Positions 6,581-13,095 of a DNA stretch of 32,807 bases are shown one piece after another (within the stretch, counting starts at the first letter, position 1; the number at the start of each line of letters is the position of its first letter). The notes under the pieces are model-generated. The model was not told the origin of the DNA and made no database searches. It was given only the letters and a program-made list of their open reading frames with translations. Source of the stretch: a virus. Both the position numbers and the translations under genes were made by a program. The DNA lies in IMG/VR virus record IMGVR_UViG_3300050821_006736, positions 1-32,807 of that record, one strand, 5' to 3'.

Positions 6581-8589
6581 CCAGCCGGATCATCGCTCGC
6601 GCCGTAGCTGCGGTCGGCGGCGGGTCTCACGGTCGCGCGGGGTTCCTCGTAATCAAGCGCTGCTAGGCCAAATGAGTCAGAACCGTGTGAGGAGTTTGAG
6701 ACAAGATAAGCGCGGCCATCATCGCCACGGACGAAATAACATTCATCCCTATCGACGGTGAGATTGTAGGCGGGCTCTAGCTCGGTCTTCTCGCGCAAGT
6801 CGCGCCCGGTCGACCTTAACGCACTCCTTGCTGCATCTCGCGCCGAATTGCTGGTAGCATCCGAATTCCTTCCCGCATACGCGACATATGCAAGTGAATC
6901 GTGGCTCGGACTTGTGCTCGCTACGGTGCTCAAAGATGGGCTTAGCTTCGAAATTGCTTGGATGGTTGTTAAATGGATCTTCATCTGCGTGATGAACTTC
7001 ATAACCCTCCGGTATTTCACCATAAACAGCCTCGTACACCACCCGATGAAGGAGCACGGAACATCGCGATTCCTGGCCTCCGCCCCTAGGGTTGCCGAGG
7101 TAATAGCGTCCTTGAAGCCTAAAGACAGTGTCGCAGACCAAAACCCGAGGATGGTCAGGCCCAAGCTTTCTCGGGTCCAAAATTTTTCCCGGAAGCACGC
7201 ACAGTCGGCCGCCTCTATGAGGCCCCGGCTCGTAAAAAATCGGTGTTCTGGCGTGCACTTCACGCCCCTGACCGTCGCCCATTCGTCTGTCATCCGCACT
7301 ATTCCAGACCGAAGAATGCGGCGCGGTCCACAGGGTGTCAAGACATGATCATGAACAGAGAGATCCTGTACGTTCGTCCAGCCGACTGGGGTCAGCACCG
7401 ACGTGTCTCGGGCCAGACACCAATCGTGTTCTGGCCCCAATCCGATCTGCCGGTTGGCGTCGACCCGTTCGTGATAGGCCCCCAATGCCTCGCGCCCAGC
7501 CTGCGTTGCAGCGTCGTTGAACCAGCAGCGAGGGAACAGGCGGCGGGCGGCCTCGACACGGATCACCGCCGCACCTGGACCGCCGCCTTTGCGCACCCGC
7601 ACCCGGAAGTTGGCTTCCTTCAGGTGGTCGCTGAACTTCTTACCCGTCACGGCATTGCGGTGCGCGCCGTCGTGGGGCAGGACGCATTCGGCCTCGCCGT
7701 GGCCGCGCCGTCGCAGCTCGTTCACGTAGTAGCCCAACGGCTGACCCGACCCTTCGATGTAGTCCATGAATCGAAGCTGCTGGCGGATGCGCTGGGTGAT
7801 CCAGATCGTCATCGCATCGTCGATTCCGATGTCCCAATAGGCCTTGCGCTCCAGCAGGGGGTCATAGGCCAGATCGGTGATGCGGCCTTCCTGCTCGGCT
7901 TGGGCGAGGTGGTTGGCGAAATAGGCGCCGGCGACGACCGTGGCATATGCGCCTTCCCAGACGTGCTGATAGCTCGGCGAGTATTTCAGATCGTATTCGC
8001 GCTCCTCCTTCATTTCCTGTGGGAGGAAAGGGTTATCGCTCCAGTTTGTTTTGACGACAATGGATCTGTCCGGCGGCGGAATTCCGGGTGTACGGAACAG
8101 GGCGTCGACAGCATCCGACTTGCGGTGCGGGTTCCAGGTAAAGATGAGTTTCGATCCCGGCTTCCGGATCGTCGGTCGGAGAAGTTGAAGGCTGCGGGCG
8201 CTCATATTGTGGGCTTCCTCAACCCACACGAGGTCGAATCCCTCATAGGATTTGATGCTCTCGCTCGTCTGATTGTTCATTCCCTGGAAGACGATGCGAC
8301 CGCCGCCAGGGGTGCGGATCTCATCGTCCAAGACACGAAATCCTGGCGCTTTGAACTCCTCGATCTTGTCTTCGATGAGCTGCTTGGCGGACTCCCGCAG
8401 AGCCTTCTGCACCTCACGGGTACAGAGCACGCGGGTTCCGCGCTGCATGAAACTTTGCTCGACAGTGAATCCGGCGGCGAACTGCGATTTGGCGCCTGCA
8501 CGACCGCCGTAAATCCCCGCGTACCGGAATGGCTGTAGGAGCGGTTCGAACACCCTTGCGGTGGGGATGTTTAGCTTCTTTTCGCTCAC
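6568..8589 (-). CDS. terL: Large terminase subunit interrupted by an intein
   Basis: The precursor is 673 aa; without residues 391-632 it is 431 aa, a normal size for this packaging motor. The ATPase domain has Walker A YGGRAGAKS (27-35) and Walker B LVWVEEA (120-126). The nuclease domain has YWDIGIDDA with Asp253, and a C-terminal HDW/SSHGSD motif whose Asp638 is in the C-extein. The intein sits exactly in this motif, so the nuclease site is complete only after splicing. The GTG start at 8589 overlaps the stop of an upstream 9-codon reading frame as GTGA. It pumps DNA through the portal encoded downstream. Confidence 0.95.
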   Translation of the reverse strand: MSEKKLNIPTARVFEPLLQPFRYAGIYGGRAGAKSQFAAGFTVEQSFMQRGTRVLCTREVQKALRESAKQLIEDKIEEFKAPGFRVLDDEIRTPGGGRIVFQGMNNQTSESIKSYEGFDLVWVEEAHNMSARSLQLLRPTIRKPGSKLIFTWNPHRKSDAVDALFRTPGIPPPDRSIVVKTNWSDNPFLPQEMKEEREYDLKYSPSYQHVWEGAYATVVAGAYFANHLAQAEQEGRITDLAYDPLLERKAYWDIGIDDAMTIWITQRIRQQLRFMDYIEGSGQPLGYYVNELRRRGHGEAECVLPHDGAHRNAVTGKKFSDHLKEANFRVRVRKGGGPGAAVIRVEAARRLFPRCWFNDAATQAGREALGAYHERVDANRQIGLGPEHDWCLARDTSVLTPVGWTNVQDLSVHDHVLTPCGPRRILRSGIVRMTDEWATVRGVKCTPEHRFFTSRGLIEAADCACFREKFWTRESLGLTILGFWSATLSLGFKDAITSATLGAEARNRDVPCSFIGWCTRLFMVKYRRVMKFITQMKIHLTTIQAISKLSPSLSTVASTSPSHDSLAYVAYAGRNSDATSNSARDAARSALRSTGRDLREKTELEPAYNLTVDRDECYFVRGDDGRAYLVSNSSHGSDSFGLAALDYEEPRATVRPAADRSYGASDDPAGWMA
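6694..7419 (-). other. Intein in terminase, endonuclease displaced to another frame
   Basis: This intein is terminase residues Cys391-Asn632. Block A is CLARDTSVLTPVGWTNV, block B is GVKCTPEHRFFTSRG with Thr446 and His449, block F is around YNLTVDRDECYFV and block G ends AYLVSN before Ser633. The penultimate residue is Ser rather than the usual His. Between blocks B and F the zero-frame protein (about 464-604) resembles nothing, while the -1 frame of the same DNA encodes an HNH endonuclease. Splicing joins HDW to SSHGSD. The splicing domains look functional, but the noncanonical Ser631 makes this less certain than for the portal intein. Confidence 0.88.
6749..7282 (-). CDS. HNH homing endonuclease nested out of frame in the terminase intein
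   Basis: The open frame is 177 aa, in the -1 frame relative to terL and wholly inside its intein. The recognisable part is about residues 29-163: a strand region with VFRLQGRYYLG, LLHRVVYEAVYG (His79), EGYEVHHADEDPFNN (His97, His98, Asn105/106), then a zinc-ribbon-like C-x-C-x2-C and C-x3-C (Cys131-154). This is the HNH fold of phage homing endonucleases. Residues 1-28 are a shadow of intein block B. Candidate starts are ATG 7282, GTG 7258 (AGGGG 6 nt upstream) and TTG 7180. Either it is a separately translated nested gene, or two compensating indels moved it out of the intein frame. Confidence 0.82.
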   Translation of the reverse strand: MGDGQGREVHARTPIFYEPGPHRGGRLCVLPGKILDPRKLGPDHPRVLVCDTVFRLQGRYYLGNPRGGGQESRCSVLLHRVVYEAVYGEIPEGYEVHHADEDPFNNHPSNFEAKPIFEHRSEHKSEPRFTCICRVCGKEFGCYQQFGARCSKECVKVDRARLAREDRARARLQSHRR

Positions 8590-8625
8590 GGTTTGCTATC
8601 CCGCTTGCCCGCCATGTAGCCGACA

Positions 8626-8724
8626 TCAGCCTCCGAAGAACCACTTGCAGAGCTTCCACCACGCGATGGGTGCAATCACTGCTGTCGCGAGGATGGAAGC
8701 CACGAGCACCCAGACCGGGATCAT
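8626..8724 (-). CDS. 32-aa single-span membrane peptide
   Basis: The peptide is MIPVWVLVASILATAVIAPI followed by AWWKLCKWFFGG: one hydrophobic helix with a basic, Trp-rich C-terminus. AGGA lies about 5 nt upstream and the ATG is 1 nt after the preceding stop. It sits directly before the terminase gene. The function is unknown. Confidence 0.6.
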   Translation of the reverse strand: MIPVWVLVASILATAVIAPIAWWKLCKWFFGG

Positions 8725-8725
8725 T

Positions 8726-8935
8726 TTAATCCTTCAGAATCCCCGACTTGTTTACACGGTAACTATTTTTAGTATGTTCGGAAATACTTCTGGTTGCGGT
8801 TGGCCTAGAGGTTCCTGGTCCATGATCGAGCTTTGGGGTCGAAGATGGTATCTTGTATTGCGGGTCGTTGAAATATTTAGTACCGCCCGCGGCCTTCACC
8901 GCAGCCATAACTTTAGGTGGTGGGGTTTTAGGCAT
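8726..8935 (-). CDS. Small basic Pro-rich protein
   Basis: This 69-aa basic protein starts MPKTPPPKVMAAVKAAGG and is rich in Lys, Pro, Thr and Ser, so it is probably partly disordered. The start overlaps the preceding stop as TAATG. It is one of a run of tiny basic genes between the small- and large-terminase candidates. A virion or DNA-binding role is possible but unproven. Confidence 0.6.
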   Translation of the reverse strand: MPKTPPPKVMAAVKAAGGTKYFNDPQYKIPSSTPKLDHGPGTSRPTATRSISEHTKNSYRVNKSGILKD

Positions 8936-9105
8936 TATTTTCCCTTGGTCCTGGTCTTGCTCACGGTTGCGGGTGGGGCGTTTTTGCCGATCAGCTTGGG
9001 CGATGCGCTGCCGACCTGATCCTTTGTCGGGCCGGCGTAGTTCGTGGACTTCGGGCTATGTGCCCATTTCCCCAGATTCGAGATTGGTGAGTGCGGTTTC
9101 TTCAT
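8935..9105 (-). CDS. Small basic protein (56 aa)
   Basis: The 56-aa product begins MKKPHSPISNLGKWAHSPKS and ends in a Lys/Thr/Arg-rich tail (KTRTKGK). No family is recognised. AGGG lies about 8 nt upstream, and the stop overlaps the next start (TAATG). Composition matches its neighbour. Confidence 0.6.
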   Translation of the reverse strand: MKKPHSPISNLGKWAHSPKSTNYAGPTKDQVGSASPKLIGKNAPPATVSKTRTKGK

Positions 9106-9114
9106 GCGTCGACC

Positions 9115-9183
9115 CTAAAGGTTAAGGCCCGGCTTGGCGCCCTTGCGCGGATCCATGACTATGCGGGCCGCGTGTGAATCCAT
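9115..9183 (-). CDS. Possible 22-aa basic peptide
   Basis: A short frame, MDSHAARIVMDPRKGAKPGL plus NL, fills the gap between two likely genes and has a similar Lys/Pro/Gly composition. There is no clear ribosome site. It is listed as possible only. Confidence 0.3.
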   Translation of the reverse strand: MDSHAARIVMDPRKGAKPGLNL

Positions 9184-9244
9184 CAGGACGCCCAATTGCT
9201 ACGCGCCGGTTGGCGGAGCTAGGAGTCTCCCGCGGATTCAAGCT

Positions 9245-9415
9245 TTACTTCAACCAGCCGGGCGGGGCACGATCCAGCTCGTGCGGTTCGGCCGGGGCGC
9301 TCGACGGGATTCCCATCTTGCCACCGGTGGGACGCGAGCCGGAGCCCACGGCGGTGTTCTGCGGTGCGGAGGATTGGGCAGGCGGCTTTACCGCGCCTTT
9401 GTCATTCTTGAACAC
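9245..9415 (-). CDS. Small Pro/Ser-rich protein, GTG start
   Basis: The 56-aa product begins MFKNDKGAVKPPAQSSAPQN and ends APPGWLK; it looks disordered. GGAGAAG lies about 7 nt before GTG 9415. It follows the small-terminase candidate by 48 bp. No family is recognised. Confidence 0.6.
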   Translation of the reverse strand: MFKNDKGAVKPPAQSSAPQNTAVGSGSRPTGGKMGIPSSAPAEPHELDRAPPGWLK

Positions 9416-9463
9416 TTCAGCTTCTCCAGTGAGAGGTGCGCGTACGCCTGATTTCGGCCGACG

Positions 9464-9976
9464 TTACCCGGCCTTGTCGGGTTTGTCTATGATACGCCTC
9501 TCGACGATCCAGCTCTCGTCGCCATCGGCCTCGGCGCTGATCGAACGCGCCACAGCCTTGCCCTCAACTCGATCGATCAGCTTCTCGCCAGCCGCGAGAC
9601 GAAGGCCAACGGGCTGAGTCTTGTCGGTGACGACCTCATGGTAGAAGTCCATGATCTCCTCGACCTGTGCGGCGCGCTCCTCACGGGACTTGCGCGGCGC
9701 GGATCTGCCCTCTTCCGCTGTCGTGCCGCTCGCCGGTCCACCCCACCCCGCGCCCGTGGCCGGCATACCCGTAGCTGGGCCGCCCCAACTCTCGCCCGGC
9801 GGCTTGTAGACGAATCCACCCGCCGGCTTGTTGTTGGTCTTCCTGACCGAAGCCAGCCACTTCGCCTTGCGCTCTGCGGACCAAGGCTTCGACCGGCCGT
9901 CGACCTTGCGTGGCTTCAGCTCGACGACGTTGGACGCCTCGGTTGCGGGATCTTTGGGCGGACGTTTACGAGCCAT
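9464..9976 (-). CDS. Putative small terminase subunit or DNA-packaging protein
   Basis: This 170-aa protein has a basic N-terminus (MARKRPPKDP), a WSAERKAKWLASVRKTN segment, a low-complexity Gly/Pro/Trp linker (about 52-85), and a helical C-terminal domain (EEIMDFYHEVVTDKTQPVGL, then RLAAGEKLIDRVEGKAVA). The last region resembles the helical segment of phage small-terminase-like proteins that act with the large subunit. Position upstream of terL supports that. No classic HTH is obvious, so this stays putative. Confidence 0.55.
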   Translation of the reverse strand: MARKRPPKDPATEASNVVELKPRKVDGRSKPWSAERKAKWLASVRKTNNKPAGGFVYKPPGESWGGPATGMPATGAGWGGPASGTTAEEGRSAPRKSREERAAQVEEIMDFYHEVVTDKTQPVGLRLAAGEKLIDRVEGKAVARSISAEADGDESWIVERRIIDKPDKAG

Positions 9977-10013
9977 GGCGGGAAGGTAGCGCTACGCCGA
10001 CCCGGCTGCAATC

Positions 10014-10184
10014 CTACTCCGCCTTCTCGGGCTCTTTCACCGGAACCGGAGTCTCGACCGGCTTCAGATCGGGGATTTCGCGAATCCACGCCACCATTAC
10101 CGGTCTTGTCGGTGTGTTCTGTTCCCACCTGCCATCCGGACCACATGCCACCACCCGATCACCGATGTCATAATCGAGTTTCAT
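10014..10184 (-). CDS. Small protein with acidic/Pro-rich tail
   Basis: The 56-aa product begins MKLDYDIGDRVVACGPDGRW, a short SH3-like or barrel-like start, and ends VETPVPVKEPEKAE. It overlaps the stop of the GcrA-like gene by ATGA. The function is unknown. Confidence 0.6.
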   Translation of the reverse strand: MKLDYDIGDRVVACGPDGRWEQNTPTRPVMVAWIREIPDLKPVETPVPVKEPEKAE

Positions 10185-10441
10185 CTCAAACCCATCCTCA
10201 TCCGCAAATCCCGGATCTTCACGCTCAATTCCGCCGCCTCTTCGGCCGCAAGCAGGCGTGAAACATACGATATCTCTTCACGCCGAACGAGGGGTTTGCA
10301 TCGCCCCGCCCGATGAAGCACGCCGATCACGACGTCGCGATTGAGGCCCATCTCTTTGGCTATCTCGCAGGGTTCCAGACCGGTGTCGTGGTGGCGGAGG
10401 ATTTCGGCGTTGCGTTCGGGGAAGAGGGGGGCGGTCATCAA
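10181..10441 (-). CDS. GcrA-like HTH regulator
   Basis: This 86-aa protein has an HTH in residues 10-46 (ERNAEILRHHDTGLEPCEIA, then KEMGLNRDVVIGVLHRAG). The spacing and the VIGVLHRAG end resemble the DNA-binding domain of GcrA, the alphaproteobacterial cell-cycle regulator that works with methylated GANTC sites. The GcrA C-terminal sigma-factor-interacting region is not evident. It is coupled by ATGA overlaps to the DnaA-like gene upstream and a small gene downstream. It could instead be a generic sigma-70 region 4-like HTH. Confidence 0.65.
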   Translation of the reverse strand: MMTAPLFPERNAEILRHHDTGLEPCEIAKEMGLNRDVVIGVLHRAGRCKPLVRREEISYVSRLLAAEEAAELSVKIRDLRMRMGLR

Positions 10442-10704
10442 CTCGCCCCCTGATAGATCAAAGCCGCTGACCGCATCCTCTCGTACTTGATCGCGTGGCT
10501 GATCGTCGAATGGTCACGGTTATCGAGGAATATCCCGATCTGGGTTGTCGATCGGCCGGTGGTCTCGCGCGCCTCGACGATGAAGCGGCGGCGAAGATTG
10601 GCGAGGTTGAATCGCTTCGACCGGCCGCGCAACTCACGGATCGTGATGTCCTCCCGTGCGCAGAAGCGTTCGGCGAGAATGGCGAGGGTGATGCGGCCGG
10701 TCAT
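10438..10704 (-). CDS. DnaA domain IV-like DNA-binding protein
   Basis: This 88-aa protein resembles only the C-terminal DNA-binding domain of the replication initiator DnaA: an LAILAERFCAREDITIREL helix, RRFIVEARETTGRSTTQIG, and the signature DNRDHSTISHAIKYER. There is no AAA+ domain. Such stand-alone domains can bind DnaA-box-like sites and could affect host or phage initiation. The start at 10704 overlaps the upstream stop (TGATG), which I prefer to ATG 10776. Confidence 0.8.
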   Translation of the reverse strand: MTGRITLAILAERFCAREDITIRELRGRSKRFNLANLRRRFIVEARETTGRSTTQIGIFLDNRDHSTISHAIKYERMRSAALIYQGAS

Positions 10705-10898
10705 CAGTCGTCCCGCCTTGCTGGAAACACCTCCAGCAACTTGGCGCACAATGACGCCCCGTATTTCCTCGCCCATGCCGCCTCTTTGGCCTCGTCGCCC
10801 ATGGCGCGGTCGAGAGCGTTCCAGCAGTCGTCCACGGCGAGTTCGTCATCGAATGGCGGTGGCGGGATGATGGCGCCGCATGTGTCTCGGATGGTCAT
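10704..10898 (-). CDS. Hypothetical acidic protein
   Basis: This 64-aa protein is not recognised. It has a Pro-rich AIIPPPPFDDE stretch followed by helical segments (DCWNALDRAMGDEAKEAAW). It overlaps its neighbours at both ends (ATGA upstream, TGATG downstream). Confidence 0.6.
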   Translation of the reverse strand: MTIRDTCGAIIPPPPFDDELAVDDCWNALDRAMGDEAKEAAWARKYGASLCAKLLEVFPARRDD

Positions 10899-10969
10899 TC
10901 CCTAACTCCAAAAGCGATCATCACGATCAAGCCTATGATCAGGACGGCGTAGGCGGTGTATTCGGTCAC
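10895..10969 (-). CDS. 24-aa single-span membrane peptide
   Basis: The product is MTEYTAYAVLIIGLIVMIAF followed by GVRE. GTG 10969 overlaps the previous stop (GTGA) and its own stop overlaps the next ATG (ATGA). Overlap at both ends is the main evidence that so short a frame is real. Confidence 0.55.
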   Translation of the reverse strand: MTEYTAYAVLIIGLIVMIAFGVRE

Positions 10970-11253
10970 CGCGCCTTCCAGAATTGCCACCAGCGGCGGG
11001 GTTTGGGGTCGTCGTGGGTGAATGAATAGTCTCCATCGTACACTACCCAATCTCCTGGCTTAAATTGCTTGTAAAGACTCTGATCCATCACCATATCCGC
11101 AAGAACTGATGGAATGATGGTGTTGTGACGATCCTCGTAATTCATCACCGCAAGATCGAAGTCTCTACGGCACATAACGATATAACCGCTATCGTGCTGA
11201 CCGTTCAGCACCTTCATGATGTCTCGCCACAACTCATCCGCGAAATCGGTCAT
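10966..11253 (-). CDS. Hypothetical protein
   Basis: This 95-aa protein begins MTDFADELWRDIMKVLNGQ and contains PGDWVVYDGDYSF and a Trp-rich basic tail (RRWWQFWKAR). No family is recognised. The start at 11253 overlaps the upstream stop (ATGA) with GGGAG about 8 nt before it; ATGs at 11259 and 11271 are alternatives. The tail resembles the RWWEIWK end of the gene upstream. Confidence 0.6.
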   Translation of the reverse strand: MTDFADELWRDIMKVLNGQHDSGYIVMCRRDFDLAVMNYEDRHNTIIPSVLADMVMDQSLYKQFKPGDWVVYDGDYSFTHDDPKPRRWWQFWKAR

Positions 11254-11498
11254 TTCCATATCTCCCACCACCTCTTCACCTTGACCGGCTCATCGTCCGG
11301 CATTGCCAGATACGCCTCGGTCAAGGATGTGGTTTCACCGCGCGCAATACGGCCACGGATCTCTTCCAGATCGTACACACGATCGCCCTTGTATCCAACG
11401 AACAGGTCGGACGCCGGGACTTCCTTTTCTGTCCAGCCCTGCATTGGATCGTAGTAGCAGATCGTGCATGAGGTACCGAGATGAGGGTTATTTCCCAT
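11250..11498 (-). CDS. Hypothetical protein with CxxC and Trp-rich tail
   Basis: This 82-aa protein begins MGNNPHLGTSCTICYYDP, with Cys-x2-Cys, and ends VKVKRWWEIWK. GGAGC lies about 8 nt before ATG 11498. The similar C-terminal RRWWQFWKAR in the next gene suggests a shared tail or duplication. Confidence 0.58.
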   Translation of the reverse strand: MGNNPHLGTSCTICYYDPMQGWTEKEVPASDLFVGYKGDRVYDLEEIRGRIARGETTSLTEAYLAMPDDEPVKVKRWWEIWK

Positions 11499-11685
11499 GG
11501 TATTTGCTCCATCTAGGATCGGCATTGAGCTTGCGCCGAAACTCACGGTGTCGGCGGCATTCCCTCGCCAGCGACACATACTCGATCATGTCGACATGGA
11601 CTGTCAGGCGCAGGGGGTCGAGGGCGATGTCCTTCTCGATCTCGTCCAGGTCGACGAGATCGTCTGAGCCGAGGTGGAGGGTCAT
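11488..11685 (-). CDS. Hypothetical protein
   Basis: This 65-aa protein begins MTLHLGSDDLVDLDEIEKDI and has a basic helical C-terminus (ARECRRHREFRRKLNADP). GGAGAG is 5 nt before the ATG, which overlaps the upstream stop as ATGA. The longer open frame to 11865 is only an extension over another gene. Confidence 0.58.
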   Translation of the reverse strand: MTLHLGSDDLVDLDEIEKDIALDPLRLTVHVDMIEYVSLARECRRHREFRRKLNADPRWSKYHGK

Positions 11686-11900
11686 GAATCTCTCCAATCC
11701 AGATTCCTTGACGGTCTCTCCAGCCACGATTTCTGGGGTCTTTCCGCCGGATTCTGAAGCACGAAATCGGCGAAGATCGTCGCGCTCTGAGTGATCCCAA
11801 TTTCGGTGAATGGCTCGGTTCTCACATGCGGAACCGTCCGAATTTGAATCGCCAGCTTCAGGCATTCGAGGCGGAGGAGGGCGGCTTGGTGGGGGTTCAT
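11682..11900 (-). CDS. Hypothetical helical protein
   Basis: This 72-aa protein begins MNPHQAALLRLECLKLAIQI and contains SATIFADFVLQ, a pattern seen in small phage proteins of unknown function. The start lies 1 nt after the previous stop and its own stop overlaps the next ATG. Confidence 0.58.
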   Translation of the reverse strand: MNPHQAALLRLECLKLAIQIRTVPHVRTEPFTEIGITQSATIFADFVLQNPAERPQKSWLERPSRNLDWRDS

Positions 11901-11901
11901 G

Positions 11902-12156
11902 TCAGATCATCCCTTCGCCGAGGAAACCCGCAATGCGCAGGGTTTCGATAACCACCACGCGCGAGTCTACCCGGCCGCGCTGTTGCATCAGGTGTTCCAG
12001 TGCGGCTTCGTATCGGCCTTTCGCCTCCGCTACACCGACGATGTCCGGCCAGTTTTTGAAGATGGACATGGGAACGGTGATGTAGAGTTCTGGTTCGGAC
12101 GGAACTCCCATCGAAAGCGGTCCTGGATCGAACATTCTGGGATCGGGTTTGGTCAT
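11902..12156 (-). CDS. Hypothetical protein
   Basis: This 84-aa protein begins MTKPDPRMFDPG, followed by strands (EPELYITVPMSIF) and a helical end with VVIETLRIAGFLGEG. No family is recognised. ATG 12156 overlaps the upstream stop (ATGA), which is favoured over ATG 12180. Confidence 0.55.
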   Translation of the reverse strand: MTKPDPRMFDPGPLSMGVPSEPELYITVPMSIFKNWPDIVGVAEAKGRYEAALEHLMQQRGRVDSRVVVIETLRIAGFLGEGMI

Positions 12157-12350
12157 TTCTTCGTCCTCGGCGGTGTCCATCCGGCTTTGATTAATTTCTC
12201 GATCATGGCCGCCTCACGCATTTGCGCGCCACGCTCGGCGCACGGACACATTTCATGTCCTGGCTGCGGGCCAATACAAAAGCAGGCACGAGTCTCATTC
12301 ATGAGTTCCCGCATCCGCTCCCATTCATTTTTGGAGATATCGGTTTTCAT
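12153..12350 (-). CDS. Small Cys-containing protein, predicted leaderless
   Basis: This 65-aa protein begins MKTDISKNEWERMRELMNET and contains CFCIGPQPGHEMCPC, a possible metal-binding Cys cluster. No ribosome site precedes ATG 12350; a good promoter does (12357-12384), with its -10 only 6 nt upstream. ATG 12368 is an alternative start. Confidence 0.58.
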   Translation of the reverse strand: MKTDISKNEWERMRELMNETRACFCIGPQPGHEMCPCAERGAQMREAAMIEKLIKAGWTPPRTKK

Positions 12351-12356
12351 GTGTCG

Positions 12357-12384
12357 ACCATACCCCATACGCCGATTAGCGCAA
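12357..12384 (-). promoter_or_regulatory. Predicted leaderless promoter for 12350
   Basis: Reading leftward: TTGCGC (12379-12384), 16-bp spacer, TATGGT (12357-12362), 6 nt, then ATG 12350. The geometry matches the promoter at 14,972-14,999 and places the transcript start at or next to the ATG. Confidence 0.5.
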
Positions 12385-12480
12385 GGGGAAATTGGCGGAT
12401 GTAATCCAGAGGGCCGTGGCGACGCCGAGAACTCCGGCCAAGGTGAGGAGGAGGGCGGTGAGGATGGTGCGGGGAATCAT
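12376..12480 (-). CDS. 34-aa membrane peptide
   Basis: The product is MIPRTILTALLLTLAGVLGV followed by ATALWITSANFPLR, one transmembrane helix. The ATG overlaps the upstream stop (ATGA). The function is unknown. Confidence 0.55.
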   Translation of the reverse strand: MIPRTILTALLLTLAGVLGVATALWITSANFPLR

Positions 12481-12677
12481 TTGAGGATTTCGCCAATCTC
12501 ATTCAGGGCCGACGCCATTCCGTGCGTGTCTTCATCGGAATAGCTATCGGCCAAAACGCTCTCGATCCGCCGCAGCTTGTCCGCTGTGCGACGGAGCGTT
12601 CCTTTCTCCAGCGGAAAGAGTGGGCCGAGGGAATCGGCCAGCGCCTCAAGGGCGGCGCAGTCTTCGGAGGTGGTCAT
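12477..12677 (-). CDS. Hypothetical helical protein
   Basis: This 66-aa acidic, helical protein begins MTTSEDCAALEALADSLGPL. It is coupled on both sides by ATGA overlaps; ATG 12677 is chosen for that reason. No family is recognised. Confidence 0.58.
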   Translation of the reverse strand: MTTSEDCAALEALADSLGPLFPLEKGTLRRTADKLRRIESVLADSYSDEDTHGMASALNEIGEILK

Positions 12678-12862
12678 GCGGTGTAGTGAGACCATGCAGC
12701 GAGCCACGCTTCGGGTTCGGTTGGGTACTTAATTTGGGGGTTTGGTATAAGCTCGGGAACAGGTGTGTGCATGTCCCACCTTCCAACTTTAGGTGACGGC
12801 CTCACCTGATACCCAGCCGCCTTCAGTTCGGCGATCTGCTCGGGTGTGGGGGTGTTAGTCAT
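12674..12862 (-). CDS. Small TPxQIxxLKAAGY-family protein, copy 1
   Basis: This 62-aa protein begins MTNTPTPEQIAELKAAGYQV and ends EAWLAAWSHYTA. The same start and end occur in the proteins at 30,017-30,208 and, more distantly, 17,284-17,472. The middle varies and contains RWDMHTP here. The layout suggests a short helix, a strand region and a C-terminal helix. The function is unknown; it is coupled to neighbours by ATGA overlaps. Confidence 0.68.
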   Translation of the reverse strand: MTNTPTPEQIAELKAAGYQVRPSPKVGRWDMHTPVPELIPNPQIKYPTEPEAWLAAWSHYTA

Positions 12863-13095
12863 GGGCGCGCATCTTTCCGGGTTGGGTCTCTTCGATTGTG
12901 CTTCCGATAGGTGATCCAGCCTTCCAGCCAGCCAATCGCTGTGATTAAGTTGCGTAGCGTCTCCACATCACAATCGTGATAGACTTCCCAATCCATCTCA
13001 CCCGCATCGCAGCGACTAAGGTCAGTGTAGATCACTTGCAGGCGATCAAGGTGACGCCGCATTCTGGACAGTGGCACGCGCACGATGTGCCTCAC
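12859..13095 (-). CDS. Hypothetical protein with GTG start
   Basis: This 78-aa basic, helical protein begins MRHIVRVPLSRMRRHLDRLQ and contains DWEVYHDCDVETLRNLITA. GTG 13095 overlaps the upstream stop (GTGA) and its stop overlaps the next ATG. No family is recognised. Confidence 0.58.
   Translation of the reverse strand: MRHIVRVPLSRMRRHLDRLQVIYTDLSRCDAGEMDWEVYHDCDVETLRNLITAIGWLEGWITYRKHNRRDPTRKDARP

Noticed and set aside
7243-8538. Rightward 431-codon open frame opposite the terminase gene
   Set aside because: It is the antisense shadow of terL with no recognisable domain; long antisense frames are common in high-GC DNA.
9174-9617. Rightward 147-codon open frame
   Set aside because: Overlaps the small-terminase candidate and a coupled 56-aa gene on the other strand; no domain or ribosome site.
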